Positions 1-12,088 of a DNA stretch of 64,000 nt are shown here, in pieces; the first letter of the stretch is position 1, and every line of letters starts with the position of its first letter. The stretch comes from Tillus elongatus (lineage: Eukaryota > Arthropoda > Insecta > Coleoptera > Cleridae). The notes beneath the pieces are model-generated. The model was not told where the DNA came from, ran no database searches, and saw nothing but the letters and a program-made list of their open reading frames with translations. The DNA is taken from assembly GCA_964006375.1 (NCBI GenBank), contig OZ023266.1, positions 12,887,565-12,951,564 on the forward strand, read 5' to 3'. Made by a program: the position numbers and the translations under genes.

Positions 1-1127
1 TAAAATTTAAACATTTTCACGGCACAATAAATTGTTAATAATCAATTATTACATAGGTTTACTTAATTAAAATTAAACGTAAAACTCTCAATCCAAATAA
101 ATACAAATTCTACAGCTTTCTAAACAAAATGGTGTGGGAGGTTTTCCCAAATCTTAGAAAATGACTACTTAGCTTAATTACAGCTCTCAAATTCTACACC
201 CCTTATGGCTCAAAGCCCTATCTTGTCCTTCGTATTAAAGGATTTCACAACAATCCCCGTCTACTAAAGTCCCTTAAAACCCCATCCACAATTTCGATAT
301 GATCTCAATTCACTATAATTATATTATAGCCCCCTACGGTTCAATTCACCTATACTATTTCTATCTTCAGCCTATGGCTCAAGATATATCTATGCACATT
401 TTATACAAAAATAACTTCAGTACCCGAGACAGCTAGCCTTTCAAATAAAAGACAATTTAAGCAATAGTTTAAACCTGGAACGGACTCACCAAAACCATCC
501 CCTCCATCGGCCGTTCAACCACGCGTGGCCGCGATAATCGCCCTTCTTTTAAAACACACTTAATTCACTCTCTGAAATTTTCACTTTCCTTCTAAATTTA
601 TTTAACAGAAACCCTTGACAATTATCGCCGCGGCGGCACTGCCTAGCCGAAGGCCGGCTGCCTGCCGACTAGCTCTCTAGACACGTATTTTTCCACCGTA
701 CCCGTATCAAATTTTTGTAGTTTAAATTTTTGTCTCTGTTCAAACCAACTGACCTCGTTGTAGGCCGTAACCCTAAACTTGCAAGTCCAGCATTCCTCTA
801 TCCACTATGTTTCAAGTGACCCGGCTGAACTCGCAACTTGAGCAGTTGATTGTTTATAATTTCAACATGCGCAGCCTAGATAATTATGCATATTCTGATT
901 ATATTTATGATCGCTTGAAGTGTTTGTTGTGGCCATTTTTCACAAATTATTTTAGAGATCCAATCCAGTAATTATATTTACTTCTTGCAATAAAAATATA
1001 GATACGAAATCAGGTAAGCACCTTGCTTACATCTGACCCCAACTTGAAGACAAAATTTATCCGTAGGCAAATTTTTGTCTCAGTATAAATAGATACTTAA
1101 ACAGGCAGCATCCTGCTTACAATTTCA
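1..1127. other. AT-rich stretch without a recognisable gene
   Basis: No frame here looks like a known protein. The sequence is AT-rich except for a short GC-rich patch around 610-680. Two similar segments, near 1003-1035 and 1087-1122, each hold ATAGATAC followed by a CTTACA box and could be a short direct repeat. I see no RNA gene or transposon end. Confidence 0.4.
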
Positions 1128-2189
1128 ATGTCAATTATGAAAAAACAACCGTATATGAAATGGAAGGAGTCGTCGGCCGACTGGGACATTTTTCAGCGCA
1201 ACCTTAACTGTCGAATTTTGGACATTAGAAATGATAACGATAATAAAAAGAAATTTTCACTATTAGTGGAATCTATATTTGGTGTATCTGATAAATCTAT
1301 GGCAAAAATTAAAATTTGTAACACACATCACATAGAGGCTGTCTGGTGGGATGACGAGTGTACAGATTCTTTTATGCAAAGAAAACCAACACTATTGGAT
1401 TATAATAGAGTGTCAAGTTTTGAAGATTATTTAAATTTCAAAAAAAAAGAAGCGTTATGCAAAAAATGTTCAAGTAAATAAGCAGAAAAGCTTGAGAGAA
1501 GTTGGTAAGTTCCCTTAACAAAAATACCCCTGTAGGGGATATTTGGAAATTCGTTAGTCGGATGAATAGAAATCATATGACAAGAAAATATAATATAATT
1601 AGCAAATAATTGATGGAGGAGCTAGTTAATAGACTTGCCCCAATAGGTGCTAATAACTATGTACCAGAAATCGATTAAAATAAAATCTGTGAGGATGAAC
1701 CCATGCAAACACCATTCTCAAAAAATGAATTAAATGCTGCAATCAAGACCAGTCCAAGCTCATTACCAGGGATAGATGAAATCACGTACAAAATTATTAG
1801 CAAAACAACTGAAGAAATAAAACAAATACTCTTACAGATATATAACAAATGGTGGACCAGAGGTGATTACTTCGAAGAATTGAAAACTGTTATTATATGT
1901 CTTCTCCGTAAAGGTAATCATAATAGAAAAGTCTACATTAGAGATACCAACAACAATTTGCATGGGCCAAGAATGATATACCAGGGACTCCCACAGGGTT
2001 CTACGTTAAGTCCAATTCTCTTCAACATCTACACCCTCAACTTGCATTATATGTGGAATAAAGAAATAACATCCATACAATATGCTGACTACATTTGTAT
2101 ATACGCAGAAAAAGATTAGCTGTAAGTGGGGAAAAAAACTGCTGATATGATTTTCACACGACACCGTCTGCATATACCCACAACAATAC
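1128..2189 (+). mobile_element. Decayed non-LTR retrotransposon (APE-type LINE, not LINE-1x)
   Basis: Two frames belong to one broken element. The first (1128-1481) carries the WWDDEC block followed by a basic stretch, which matches the linker between endonuclease and reverse transcriptase in Jockey/I-like LINEs. The linker continues in another frame at 1530-1600 (block around GDIWKFV), so there is a frameshift near 1515. The second frame (1703-2119) starts with the RT entry block (SSLPGIDEITY), loses the middle of the RT, then shows the GLPQGSTLSPILF block and the catalytic box as YADY instead of YADD. A tail reading MIFTRHR follows near 2145, as is usual after the RT palm in this group. The element is truncated at both ends and cannot be active. 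The exact clade is uncertain. Confidence 0.7.
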
Positions 2190-2717
2190 AGACTTCTACA
2201 AGGAATGACTAGGATCTTCAAAAAACCGATCCACAAGGGAGAGCAGCGGAGGCCTTTGCAGTCAGCAATTCTTTAGCCAATATGGTTCAGCAACCTACTT
2301 ACTTTCCTCGCATCCCAACACCCAACTCAAATCCCTTGGAAATCCTTCTTACTACAAAACCTGAATGCTGTAAGACATCAGTCACTGACCCCCTTAGTGG
2401 CTCAAACCACGGCATGGTCACTGCTTCCTGTGCAATGCAACCCGAGGTCACACAGTCATCACACCCACGTATCGTTTGGCACTACAACTCCGCGAACTGT
2501 GACGAAATGCGGGATTACTTTTCCTCATTTTCATGGGCGTCTGTCTGCTTCTCTCATCCTGACTTCTCTGACATCTCACAAAACGTCGAAATTATCCAAG
2601 TTGGCATGGAATTATTTATTTCATGTACACAGAAAACCTCTGCAACCACTCAAAAGCCCTGGTTCTCTAAATTCTGTGACAAGTCCAGACTTGAAAAGGT
2701 AGAAGCTCACAAAACGC
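2190..2717 (+). mobile_element. LINE-1x copy A: endonuclease C-terminal fragment
   Basis: The frame at 2282-2731 matches the second half of the APE-type endonuclease of the LINE family repeated at 6168, 23509, 45044 and 58889. In this copy the SDHGMV metal/active-site block reads SNHGMV. The 5' side begins inside the GDFN region, after the tail of the older LINE. The 3' side stops abruptly at the AHKTL block and runs straight into a mariner-like coding sequence at 2718. It lacks RT and 3' end, so it is a dead fragment. Confidence 0.75.
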
Positions 2718-4134
2718 TTCAAAAACGATGACTGTGCCAACCTTACCGCAAATTTGTTTAATGAACGATATCCGAACAGACATGTTAACAAAAAATACAT
2801 TTTGGAGTTAGTTGCAAAGTTTCGACAAAGTGGTTCAGTAGCCAACAAAAAACGGGATCCTGAACGTGAATTTCCGGTTAGAAATGAGACTACTGAGATT
2901 GAAGTTTTAGGACAAATTGCTGCAGACCCAACTTTAAGTACGAGAAAATTGGCCACTGTTTCAAACATCAAAAGAAAAACTATTCAGCGAATATTGAAGC
3001 ATCATAAATTTCACCCGTATAAAATTCATCTTGTACAACAACTGAATGAAGATGAATTTGATTCGCGGCTGCAGTTTTGTGAAGTTATGACTGCACGAAT
3101 AGCTGATAACGGGAACTTTCTGTTCAATATATGTTTGTCAGACGAGTGTACGTTTTTATTAAACTCTACAGTCAATCGTCATAATTTTCGTTATTGGGCA
3201 GACAATAATACAAGAAATTTTCACTAAGTCCACACTCAAACTCCACAGAAATGGATTGTCTGGACTGGCATTTTTAGAGACCGTTTAATCGGACCAATTT
3301 TTCTTGATGGCAATTTGAGCGGCGAAACGTATTTGGGGTTATTAGAAGATATCGTTTACCCTCTACTAATTGACATTGTTGTAAATGATGATCGGTATCA
3401 AGCAAATCAATTAGTGCTTCAACAAGATAGAGCTCCTCCGCATTTTTCACAACGTGTTAGGGGTTTTGAACAGAGAGTTTCCAGAGCAATGGATTGGGCG
3501 TAGAGGTACTATTGAGTGGCCCCCTAGATCACCGGATTTAAATCCTTTAGACTTCTTTCTATTGGGCCATTTAAAGAGTAAAACTTTCGCAACAGAACCT
3601 CAGTCTCTGGAAGAATTACGACGACGAATTGTTGAAGAATGCCGTCTAATAACTCCACAAATGCTCCAGAATGTCAGAGCTCGTTTTGAACAAAATTTGT
3701 ACTTTTGTATGGAAGCTGGTGGTCAACAATTTGAACACTCACTTAACTGAATAAACATTTTTGAACGTTTGATTTTGTTCTTTAGTTTTTTTTAACGAAA
3801 AATTGACTAATTAGTGCATTTCTTATCACAATGAATGAAATACGTTCTTGCAACTCCAACTGTAAATAATTTTTAAACCAGTTAATAAAACTTCTAAAAA
3901 AATTAGTGTGCTGAATTCAGAAAAGAAAGAGCTTCCAAATGATGTAACACTCGACCCATGTTCCCTATTTAAAATATAAAGGTTATCACAACCCTTAAGG
4001 GGTTGGTGTGACAAAGTTGAATTTTATGTGAAAACATGTCCCCCTTAATACTAAAATTAACGTGTTTCAGCGTTTCTTAAAAAAAATATTTCTGGACGCA
4101 AATCGGTCTGTTTCGTTTTCAATGCGCCAGCCTG
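2718..4134 (+). mobile_element. Mariner-like (IS630/Tc1/mariner) element 1, broken transposase and right terminus
   Basis: Coding similarity starts at the junction with the LINE fragment and runs to 3750. In order: an N-terminal HTH region (FNERYPNR, about 2757-2850), a second HTH with KTIQRILKHHKFHPYK (about 2970-3030), the first catalytic Asp in SDECTF (3141), the second in QQDRAPPHF (3426, with Arg where the family has Gly), and the third in SPDLNPLDFF (3535). There is an in-frame stop at 3225-3227 and a frameshift near 3475-3490, so it is a pseudogene. The right end is CAATGCGCCAGCCTG at 4120-4134 followed by TA, the expected target dinucleotide. The left terminus and first residues are missing. 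Similar proteins in insects are often annotated as DUF4817 or Tc3-like. Confidence 0.8.
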
Positions 4135-4136
4135 TA

Positions 4137-5363
4137 TATACCCACTATTACAATTAAATTATTTCAATACCCTCCGAACCCACAGTGCTACCAGACGAAG
4201 AGTTGTCATACGCAGAGTACAGGAGAGGTACCTGGACATCTTTTTTGCAACTTTCTAACAATAGAATAATTGTAAAATAAAGGTAATCCGCCGCAGCTTG
4301 CTCAAAAAAATTTATATAAGGAAGCAAAGTTCATTAGACATATTTTGAGACATAAAAACTTTTTGACAACATGATTTGAAGGACAGGCACTTAGAAAAAA
4401 GTAAGAGGTGGGGCAAGTGGAAAAATTCCTAACAACTAAAAAAGAGCTGCTAGAGACAATTAATCCTGGTGGAAATGACATGGCGACATCGCTCTTGGCG
4501 ACGATGATGACAGCTCGTGTCAACGTTTCGAAACTAGTTTTTTTTGTATATTTTAATCTATCTACTTTAAAATCCAAATTTCATAAATACATAATTCCAC
4601 GCACATTTGTGGTTAGTAGAAGTGGAACAATGATACAGTAACGAACTGTAACAGGTTATTACGTCACGTCTGGAGGCTTTACAAAGTCCGCAAGAGAGAA
4701 GGAGATGGAGGGTATTGAAGTCTCAGCGGACCCGAGAGGATATTACCCCGGAAAACGTGATGGCGTGGAAACAAACTTTTAGACACCGGCTTTGCCTTCT
4801 GGCTTACACAAATCACAACACTGTACCTGAATAAAATCTCTGCAATTAAGTAAAACAAGGTAGAAAGAAGAACTCTCCAAGATACAATTTGCTCTACTAA
4901 CATTTTGTTTTAAAACGCTTTGTTTTTATAAGGAAACTGAGTTATGTCGTTGATTTATGAGAGGAAATTTGACTTCCGTCCAAGAACAAGTCACAAAACT
5001 AATTTAGAATGGAATAACGGAGAACTGAGACTGAAAGGAATCCATCTTCGAGTTGATTAAGAAAATAAAGTGTTTGAAGTATTTTGTAATTAAAAATACA
5101 AGATAATATGCTTTGCCAAAAACTTAGTGATAGACAACTTTGACAAATTAATCCTTGGTTTATTTTAAGAAAGAGGAAGGTCGCGTTTTAGAGATGGGAG
5201 ATATTAAAATTTAATGAAGAAAATCGTCTGCTACTTTACAACTTTTGGCATTACCGTTTTAAGCTTTAGTGCGCTTTTTAACGATTTTTCGTTGAACAAA
5301 TTCGCTATTGAGGAGACTTAAATAAGACTAAAAACTTAAAGGTAAGGGGAATTTTTACTTTTA
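4137..5363. other. Stretch without recognisable gene
   Basis: Frames at 4302-4577, 4408-4641 and 4679-4903 are short and resemble no family I know. I see no transposon terminus, tRNA or tandem repeat. Probably old, eroded repeat sequence. Confidence 0.35.
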
Positions 5364-5683
5364 AAAAGTATGGACGCAGCAAAGGCGTTATAGTAGTGAA
5401 TTTTCATAAAAATGTTTTTAATAGGAAATATTTTTTTTAAGAAAGCTTGCATCAAATTTGGTTATCAGTATAACGTATATAGAAGAAACAATGTACCATA
5501 TTCCATTAAAATAACTTTATTGTTTGACAATATACACAAACTTCCGAAAATAAATTTAAAATGTGCCAAAAAAAACTGGTTTCCTGGCCAACGAACCTTA
5601 GGTTAATAGTAAATTAAGCTATCGAAAGAAACATTCTATAAAAATCGCTACCATAACGCACTTGCTGAGTTCCGAATTTATTT
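5364..5683. repeat. Short symmetric element S1 with inverted ~40 bp termini
   Basis: The left end is GGACGCAGCAAAGGCG followed by TTATAGTAGTGAATTTTCAT. The right end is its inverse, with GCTACCATAACGCACTTGC near 5648-5667. The interior resembles 37777-38090. It codes for nothing convincing. The terminal block is the same as one end of the TA-core repeats elsewhere in the window. Confidence 0.65.
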
Positions 5684-5689
5684 TCTTAC

Positions 5690-5912
5690 AAACATGGAAA
5701 ATGCAAAAATTGCAATAATATAAGGCGTCTTCGATTAGGTAAAAAAATTGCATCACCAGCGACTTATGGGGCACCTGTGATTGTAAAAATAATTTTATAA
5801 GATGCAGCTCCAGACATCGTATAATTAACATATAACATTTTTCTTATATCGCGTATAATAATGGATATATTGAGCTTTACCCTAGAAATGCGGCACCTTG
5901 TATATATGAAAA
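5690..5912 (-). repeat. MITE-like module M1 (CACCTTGTA end)
   Basis: This segment resembles, in the same orientation, 38097-38300 and 58310-58512, and inversely 29350-29525 and 63417-63640. Shared blocks include CGACTTATGGGGCACCTG near 5759-5776 and GAAATGCGGCACCTTGTATA near 5886-5905. The ends resemble mariner-type termini (CAGGGTG..., adjoining TA). No transposase is present. It is followed by the GGATATAGGTTCTATGGGGCC block of the TA-core repeats. Confidence 0.5.
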
Positions 5913-6167
5913 CAGATAAAAACTGAAACTAACCCGGATATAGGTTCTATGGGGCCTAGTTTGCGGTCATTTGAAGAAATCTTTTCAAAATTCAAAAGTC
6001 ACTAAAATTGTATCCAACTCTATGAGTAAAATTGTGATGGCCAAAAATAAATATGAATGTAAGAAGAAGAGTATACTTACATTTGTATTACAAATGTCAG
6101 AAAACAAAATACTTATTTACATGTCACTTTGAAAGTAGATCTGACATTTATCAAAAGGTAGGTGGTA

Positions 6168-9150
6168 AATGATGATGGCTCCTCCTTGTGCAAAACATTC
6201 CGGAGGTAAAATACCCCTCCATTCGGATCTCCGGGAGAGGGGTGTACAGGGGGCGCCAACATCAAAATTCAACATATACATCTCGAATATATGTGGCCTA
6301 AATTCTAACCTGAACTCCGTCCACCATTTCCTCCAGGCTAATAGGCCTCAACTCCTCTTCCTCACCGAAACCCAAATCAGTGCCAAAACAGCCACTAAAC
6401 ACCTCAATTTCTGGGGTACGAGCTCCTTACTTTCTTTAGAATGCATGGAGACGTGTGCGCATACGTCCGTAGCAATCTACCCTGCACCAGACTCCCGAAT
6501 TTAGAAGCTGGAAGAAAAGACATACTGGATAAAACTCTCTCTCAGGGCTGCAACTAAATTCATCTGTAGAATTTACCGGTCACCTGACAACAACTTTGTC
6601 CAGCTCTTTGACTAACTTTCTGAAAAAATCGACCATCTGATTTCTGAATATCCCTCCTCCGAGGTCACTATTCTTGGCGACTTCAACGTCCATAATAAGG
6701 AATGGCTAGGATTTTCATAAACCGATCCTCAGTGGAAAGCAGCGGAGGCCTTTGCAATAAGCAACTCTTTAGCCAATATGGTTCAGCAACCTACTTACTT
6801 TCCTCGCATCCCAACACACAGCTCAAATCCCTTGGATCTCCTTCTTACTACAAATCCTGAATGCTATAAAATACCAGTCACCGTCCCCCTCGGTTGCTCA
6901 GACCATGGCATGGTCATCGCTTCCTGCGCAATGCAACTCGAGGTCATACAGACATCACACCTACGTATTGTTTGGCACTACAACTCCGCGAACTGGGACG
7001 AAATGCGAGATTACTTTTCCTCATTTCCATGAGCGTCTGTCTGCTTCTCTCATCCTGACCCCTCTGATATCTGACAAAACGTCACCGAAAGTATACAAGC
7101 TGGCATGGAATTATATATTCCACGTACACAGAAAACCTCTTCAGCCACTCAAAATCCCTGGTTCTCTAAATCTTGTGACAAGGCCAGACTTGAAAAGGTC
7201 AAAGCTCGCAAAACACTTCTACACAATCCCAGTCAAGAAAACCGTCAAGCATTTAACGACACAAGAAACCGCTATGTCCGCATTCTTTCTGAGGCAAAAA
7301 ACTCGTTTAATAACCACATCAAAAACAAAATCCTCTTGAGCTCCAAGGGCAGCAAACTCTTCTGGACTCTTGCTAAATCTATTGGGAATAATTTCTGCAA
7401 GAGCACGTTCCCGCCTATTGTCTCAGGGGATGAAATTGTTTCTACCGCCCTGGGCAAGGCTGAACTTTTTGCCTCGTTGTTCGCCGGCAATTCTACTCTC
7501 AACCCACCTCCAAATGTTTAACCACCAACAGTCCTCAACGTCGCGCATAAAATGACGGATATCATTTTCTAAACTAAAAAGATACGAAAGATGCTCTCTT
7601 CTCTTAACACCAGGAAAGCCTCTGGCCTTGATAAGATCACAGCAATTGTTCGCAAAAAATGCGCACCAGAACTTGCTCCTGTCCTGACTCGTCTGTTTCA
7701 GACATCTTACAATAGAGGCATATTCCCTAGTAACTGGAAAACTGCTCGAGTACAACCCGTCCCCAAGAAAGGATCTAAAGCGCTTCCTAGCAACTACAGG
7801 CGTATTTCTCTCCTTTCAGGCATCTCTAAAATGATGAAAAAGTATATAAACACCGAATTACTAAAATTTCTTGAAAAACACAGTCTAATCCACGACAGAC
7901 AGTATGAATTCCGTTAGCGCAGATCAACTGCCGACCTCCTTTCCTTTGTCACCCATTCTTGGAACAAGTCTATGGAACTACACGGTGAATCCCAGATTGT
8001 CGCTCTAGACACATCCAAAGCCTTCGAGCAGGTTTGGCACGCAGCGCTTATTAATAGACTACCGGCCTACCACCAAAACTCTGTACCTGGACTTCCTCTC
8101 CAACCGGAGCATTTCTGTTGTTGTGGATGGCCATTCCTCTAAACTATATCCAATTAATGCAGGAGTCCCTCAAGGTTCAGCTTTAGCCCCTACTTTGTTT
8201 CTTCTCCACATAAATGACCTCCTCTCTAGCACATCTAACCCAATTCACAGTTACGCGGACGACAACACCCTCCACTTAAATATACAATATTCTAAGCCTG
8301 TCTCTTTGGCCCATCTAGATGAGGATCGCAGACACATGGAGGGTTCTGTCTCCGTGGATCTCCACAAAATACTAGACTAGAAATCTTGTACAATTCAACC
8401 TCACCAAACCTAAGTCTTGCTTTCTTTCCCATAAAAGATACATCAGTCCTAGAACCATCACAATGAAGAACCAAGTTATTCAAAGTAATGAATCTTTTTC
8501 ACTTGTTGGCATTTCTGTGGATCGAAATCTCAATTGGCGCCAACATGTCACATCAATTGCAGAAGCGGCTGCTAAGAAATTAGGTTTCCTCTTCCGTGCT
8601 CGCAAATATTTTTCACCAGCTAATCTCTATACCTTATATACTTCACAAATAAGGCCAAACCTCGAATACTGCTCCCACATCTGGGGTGCTGCTGCTGCTT
8701 CTATACTCGCTATCCTGGACTCCATTCAGAAGAGAGATATACGTCTTATCGGTGACCATACCCTCATCCCTTGCCCACCGACGTGCTGTTGGTGACCTCT
8801 CTCTCTCTCTTTTATAGATATATGCACGGGCAGTGCTCAGAGGAACTTTCTTTTATAGTTCCTCCACCTGCTACCCTAAACAGATCTAACAAGGGAACAG
8901 AGCGAATGCACCCTTTTACTCTCCAGGTCACCAGACATAGCACATCTTGTTATGTCTGCTCTTTTGTCCCGAGGACTTCCAAGTTGTGGAATTCCTTGTC
9001 GGCGCATGGTTTTCCTTCTCCGAACCTCCAAACCTTCAAGTCCAGAAATAACAAGTTGCCCTTTTCATCCTTTTCGATACCCACGGTACGATAGTATTTA
9101 GGCTGTACGCTCTCGTGGTGTGTTGTCGAAATAAAAAAATAAAAATTATT
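6168..9150 (+). mobile_element. LINE-1x copy B: near full-length ORF2-type region, broken
   Basis: This is the longest copy of the dominant LINE. Order: endonuclease start at 6169 (NICGLN, LTETQ, block near 6360), GDFN near 6678, a stop inside that segment, SDHGMV near 6898-6915, linker with PWFSKSCDKARL near 7160, RT fingers with GLDKITA near 7623, NYRRISLLS near 7794, FRQRRSTADL interrupted by a stop at 7916, GVPQGSALAP near 8163, and YADD near 8253. The C-terminal region with RPNLEYCSHIWG (8650-8690) follows, and the 3' end is GAAATAAA plus an A-rich tail at about 9130-9150. Several frameshifts and stops make it inactive. The 5' end coincides with the ATGATGATGG start of the coding region. 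The EN-RT type and A-rich tail fit the Jockey superfamily. Confidence 0.85.
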
Positions 9151-9780
9151 TACTTAGTAATTGCGCGGTTTGTACGACAGACCAATAGAAAATACTACTT
9201 CATGATAATGGACTCGTCTGAAGCCATTCCAAACCTGTTTTTCATACAGACAACCCTTAAATATTTGACTTATGCTTACTAAAGATCCTGTATATCTTTC
9301 CACCTAATTAAACACTTGAATATGCATCATCTATGATTCATACGCATAAAGGCAATCCTTTACCTTCCTTTGCTAGGCATGATTAAACCCACTATATAGA
9401 CCGCCGCCCTTTATCTAAATTTCAATTTAATTAAATAATTAATTTCAAAGATAATCTTAGTCATAAGTACACTAACCGGCCACCATTGTGGAAAACTATA
9501 AACACTGGTGAAACGTACAAAAGGAGTTAGAAGATCAAAGTTAAATCCACATAACGAAAATGCTAATTAAATTCTCACTGACGGTACCCAGAACCCGCTT
9601 ACTTAAATCTTCTGAGGCCGTTTTCCTGTCGTAGACGATGTTGTTCCGACCTCCGGCATTGAGATATTATACTGAATTAAGAAACGTTCAACAAATAGCT
9701 CGAATAGCACTTGGAATAACTTATTTTAAAAGGAAACGGATTTCACGGTGTACCTTTCCATCGTTCGCTTAAAAAAAAGA
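9151..9780. other. Stretch without recognisable gene
   Basis: No long frame, transposon end or tandem repeat is visible between the LINE tail and the tRNA-like sequence. Confidence 0.35.
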
Positions 9781-9791
9781 ATTTGATACGG

Positions 9792-9869
9792 GCCGTATAG
9801 CTTAGTTCGCGCGGTGAGTAACCTCTAGAATCGGAATAGGAGGTCGCGGGTTCGAGTCCCGTATTCGGC
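9792..9869 (+). tRNA. tRNA-like sequence (pseudo-tRNA or SINE head)
   Basis: Acceptor arms GCCGTAT (9792-9798) and ATTCGGC (9863-9869) pair with one mismatch. The A box is TAGCTTAGTTCG, and the T arm CGGGTTCGAGTCCCG carries a good B box. The anticodon stem ACCTC (9821-9825) pairs perfectly with GAGGT (9840-9844) but encloses a 14-base loop instead of 7, so no anticodon can be assigned safely. A short T run near 9878-9881 could act as a Pol III stop. It is either a tRNA with a tiny intron, a pseudogene, or the head of a tRNA-derived SINE. Confidence 0.5.
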
Positions 9870-9877
9870 TAGTCGAT

Positions 9878-10008
9878 CTTTTAGTTAATTTTCATTAAGA
9901 AAATTAGGTTCACTAATAGAGAGGTTTCGATGGTGAGACTTTCGGAAAATTTTGTCAAATGAGTGCGAATTAGGACTTCTGGAACCCATTTCCATGGTCA
10001 GTTAAAAT

Positions 10009-10098
<90 letters not shown>

Positions 10099-10190
10099 CC
10101 AACCGATAACTAAACAAATAATTGACTGATTTGGACCAAATTTGGAAATTACCCCTATTTTGCTAATGGCTTGGATGAGTTCGTTCATCA
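9878..10190 (-). repeat. TA-core repeat copy (hairpin end at left) with (TA)n 10012-10094
   Basis: The left edge has the TTAGTTAATTTTCATTAAGAA version of the hairpin end, followed by the family block ACTAATAGAGAGGTTTCGAT and ATGGTGAGACTTTC. A pure (TA)n tract covers 10012-10094. The post-tract block GATAACTAAACAAATAATTG follows. The GGGACGC end is missing. Confidence 0.6.
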
Positions 10191-10489
10191 AATCTTAACG
10201 CCCAATGTTTCTTAATAAAAAATTAAAACATATTTTTTAAAACGCAATATCTCTCAAATTGTCTAAGTGATTGAAACTAAAATCTATAACTTAAAAGAAC
10301 ATGGTCAGACGTGGTTGTTTAACAAATTTCAAGTCGTTTGATTAAAGGAAAATAAAGTTATTCGAAATTTATAATAAAATAATCATAGACATCACTTCAG
10401 ATTCTGTAACGCAATATGTACAATGTTGGACAAAGACAGATGACGTTATCTGTACTGCTATGCTATTTAAGTAAATCGTAAAAATCCAA

Positions 10490-10596
10490 ACAATGGAAGT
10501 TGTTGCAAGATGTCAGACGGGAGAGCATTGTGACAGATACGACAGGGGCGCCATCTCGGTGCAGGACCAGGTATTATGTTGTCACGATAGCTCTAA
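10490..10596 (+). repeat. Fragment of the foldback repeat family
   Basis: The block GGACCAGGTATTATGTTGTC (10563-10582) and the sequence around it match 13321-13400 directly and 15540-15620 inversely. It stops at the LINE tail near 10597. No coding potential. Confidence 0.5.
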
Positions 10597-10597
10597 G

Positions 10598-11414
10598 TTT
10601 TTTTATTTTTTTTTATTTCAACAACACACCACGAGGGCTTACGACCTAAATACTATCGTACCGTGGGTGTTGACAAGGAGGAAAGAGGCAGCTTGTTAAT
10701 TCTGGACTTGAAGGTTCGGAGGTTCGGAGGAGAAGGAAAAACATGCGCCGGCAAGGAATTCCACAACTTGGAAGTCCTCAAGACAAAAGAGCGGGCATAA
10801 CAAGATGTTCTATGTCTGGTGACCTGGACAGTAAAAGGGTGCATTTGCTCTGTTCCCCTGGTAGATCTGTTGGGGGCAGCAGGTGGGGGAACTATGGAGG
10901 AAAGCTCCTCTGAGCAGTGCCCGTGCAGATATCTATAAAAGAGAGAGAGGTCACCAACGGAACGTCGGTGGGCATGGGATGGCAGCTTTTGGGTGAGGGT
11001 AGGGTCACCGATGAGACGTATAGCTCTCTTTTGAATGGTGTCCAGGATAGCGAGTATAGAAGCGGCAGCGGCACCCCAGATGTGGGAGCAGTATTCGAGG
11101 TTTGGCCTTATTTGTGAAGTATATAAGGTATAGAGATTAGCTGGTGAAAAGTATTTGCGAGCCCGGAAGAGAAAACCTAATTTCTTAGCAGCCGCTTCTG
11201 CAATTGATGTGACATGTTGGTGCCAATTAAGATTTCGATCAACGGAAATGCCAACAAGAGAAAAGGACTCATTACTTTGAATAACTTGGTTGTTTATTGT
11301 GATGGGTCTAGGGCTGGTGTATCTCTTGTGACAAAGAAAGCAAGACTTAGTTTTGGTGGGGTTAAATTGTACAAGATTTCTACTTCCCCAGTCTAATATT
11401 TTTTGGAGATCCAC
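10598..11414 (-). mobile_element. LINE-1x copy C: 3' part, intact 253-codon frame
   Basis: On the minus strand an uninterrupted frame (11414 down to 10653) covers the region after the RT catalytic box: ILDWGSRNLVQFN, LVGISVDRNLNWHQH, RPNLEYCSHIWG, then the C-terminal [14 protein letters not shown] block and the final TPTVR. The A-rich 3' tail lies at 10598-10618 (seen as T-rich on the plus strand). The copy is 5' truncated at about 11420, as is usual for target-primed reverse transcription. Its open frame suggests it is younger than most other copies here. Confidence 0.85.
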
Positions 11415-11423
11415 GGAGACAGA

Positions 11424-11770
11424 ACTCTCTCTCTTTTATAGATATCTGCACGGGCACTGCTTAGATGAGCTTTCTTCCATAGTTCCTCTACCTGCTGCTC
11501 CCAACAGGTCTACCAGGGGAACAGAGCGAATGCACCCTTTTACTGTCCAGGTCACCAGACATAGAACATCTTGTTATGCCCTCTCTTTTGTCCCGAGGAC
11601 TTTCAAGTTGTGGGCTTCTTTGCCGGCACATGTTTTTTCTTCTCCTCCGAACCTCCAAACCTTCAAGTCCAGAATTAACAAGTTGCCTCTTTCCTTTTTG
11701 TCAACACCCACGGTACGATAGTATTTAGGCTGTAAGCCCTCGTGGTGTGTTGTTGAAATAGACAAAAAAA
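11424..11770 (+). mobile_element. LINE-1x copy D: 3' terminal fragment
   Basis: It starts at TCTCTCTCTTTTATAGATAT and contains only the last ~100 codons ([12 protein letters not shown] to TPTVR) and the 3' untranslated end with an A-rich tail at 11751-11771. It sits head to head with copy C, so both 3' tails point outward. Confidence 0.85.
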
Positions 11771-11974
11771 AAGTAACCACGGATTATTTTAGGAAGTCTA
11801 GAAATGAGCAAAGTGTATCCACAAAATTTCACGAATTCAGACAAGGGTCCGGTCAATTGATTACATGAAATGGCAGGAATTAGACCATGGTTGCTTTTAA
11901 CATCGAGACCACAGGTTGGGCGTATCCACTGACACAACAATAGTCGTTGAATTACGTCACCCGTTGTGGCGTCA

Positions 11975-12088
11975 TCTGGTGTTGCATTATGCGGTACTGA
12001 AGTATCCATTTTTTTATCATGCGGTCCTGCATCATTCGGTATTTCATCATATAATATTGCATCATCCGTCGTCGGTATTACATCATTT
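11975..12088 (+). repeat. Degenerate GCATCAT-rich repeat in PLE leader
   Basis: Imperfect tandem units around GCATCAT and CGGTATTTCATCAT. The same type of array is at 15995-16105, next to the second PLE leader. Confidence 0.55.

Noticed and set aside
1128..1481. 117-codon frame as a host gene
   Set aside because: The WWDDEC linker block and neighbouring RT identify it as LINE-derived.
4090..4110. TTTCTGGACGCAAATC as a GGGACGC-type terminus
   Set aside because: Same reason; it lies inside the right end of mariner-like element 1.
10598..11770. Twin-priming (5' inversion) of a single LINE
   Set aside because: Both halves contain the full 3' end and tail, so two insertions are needed.
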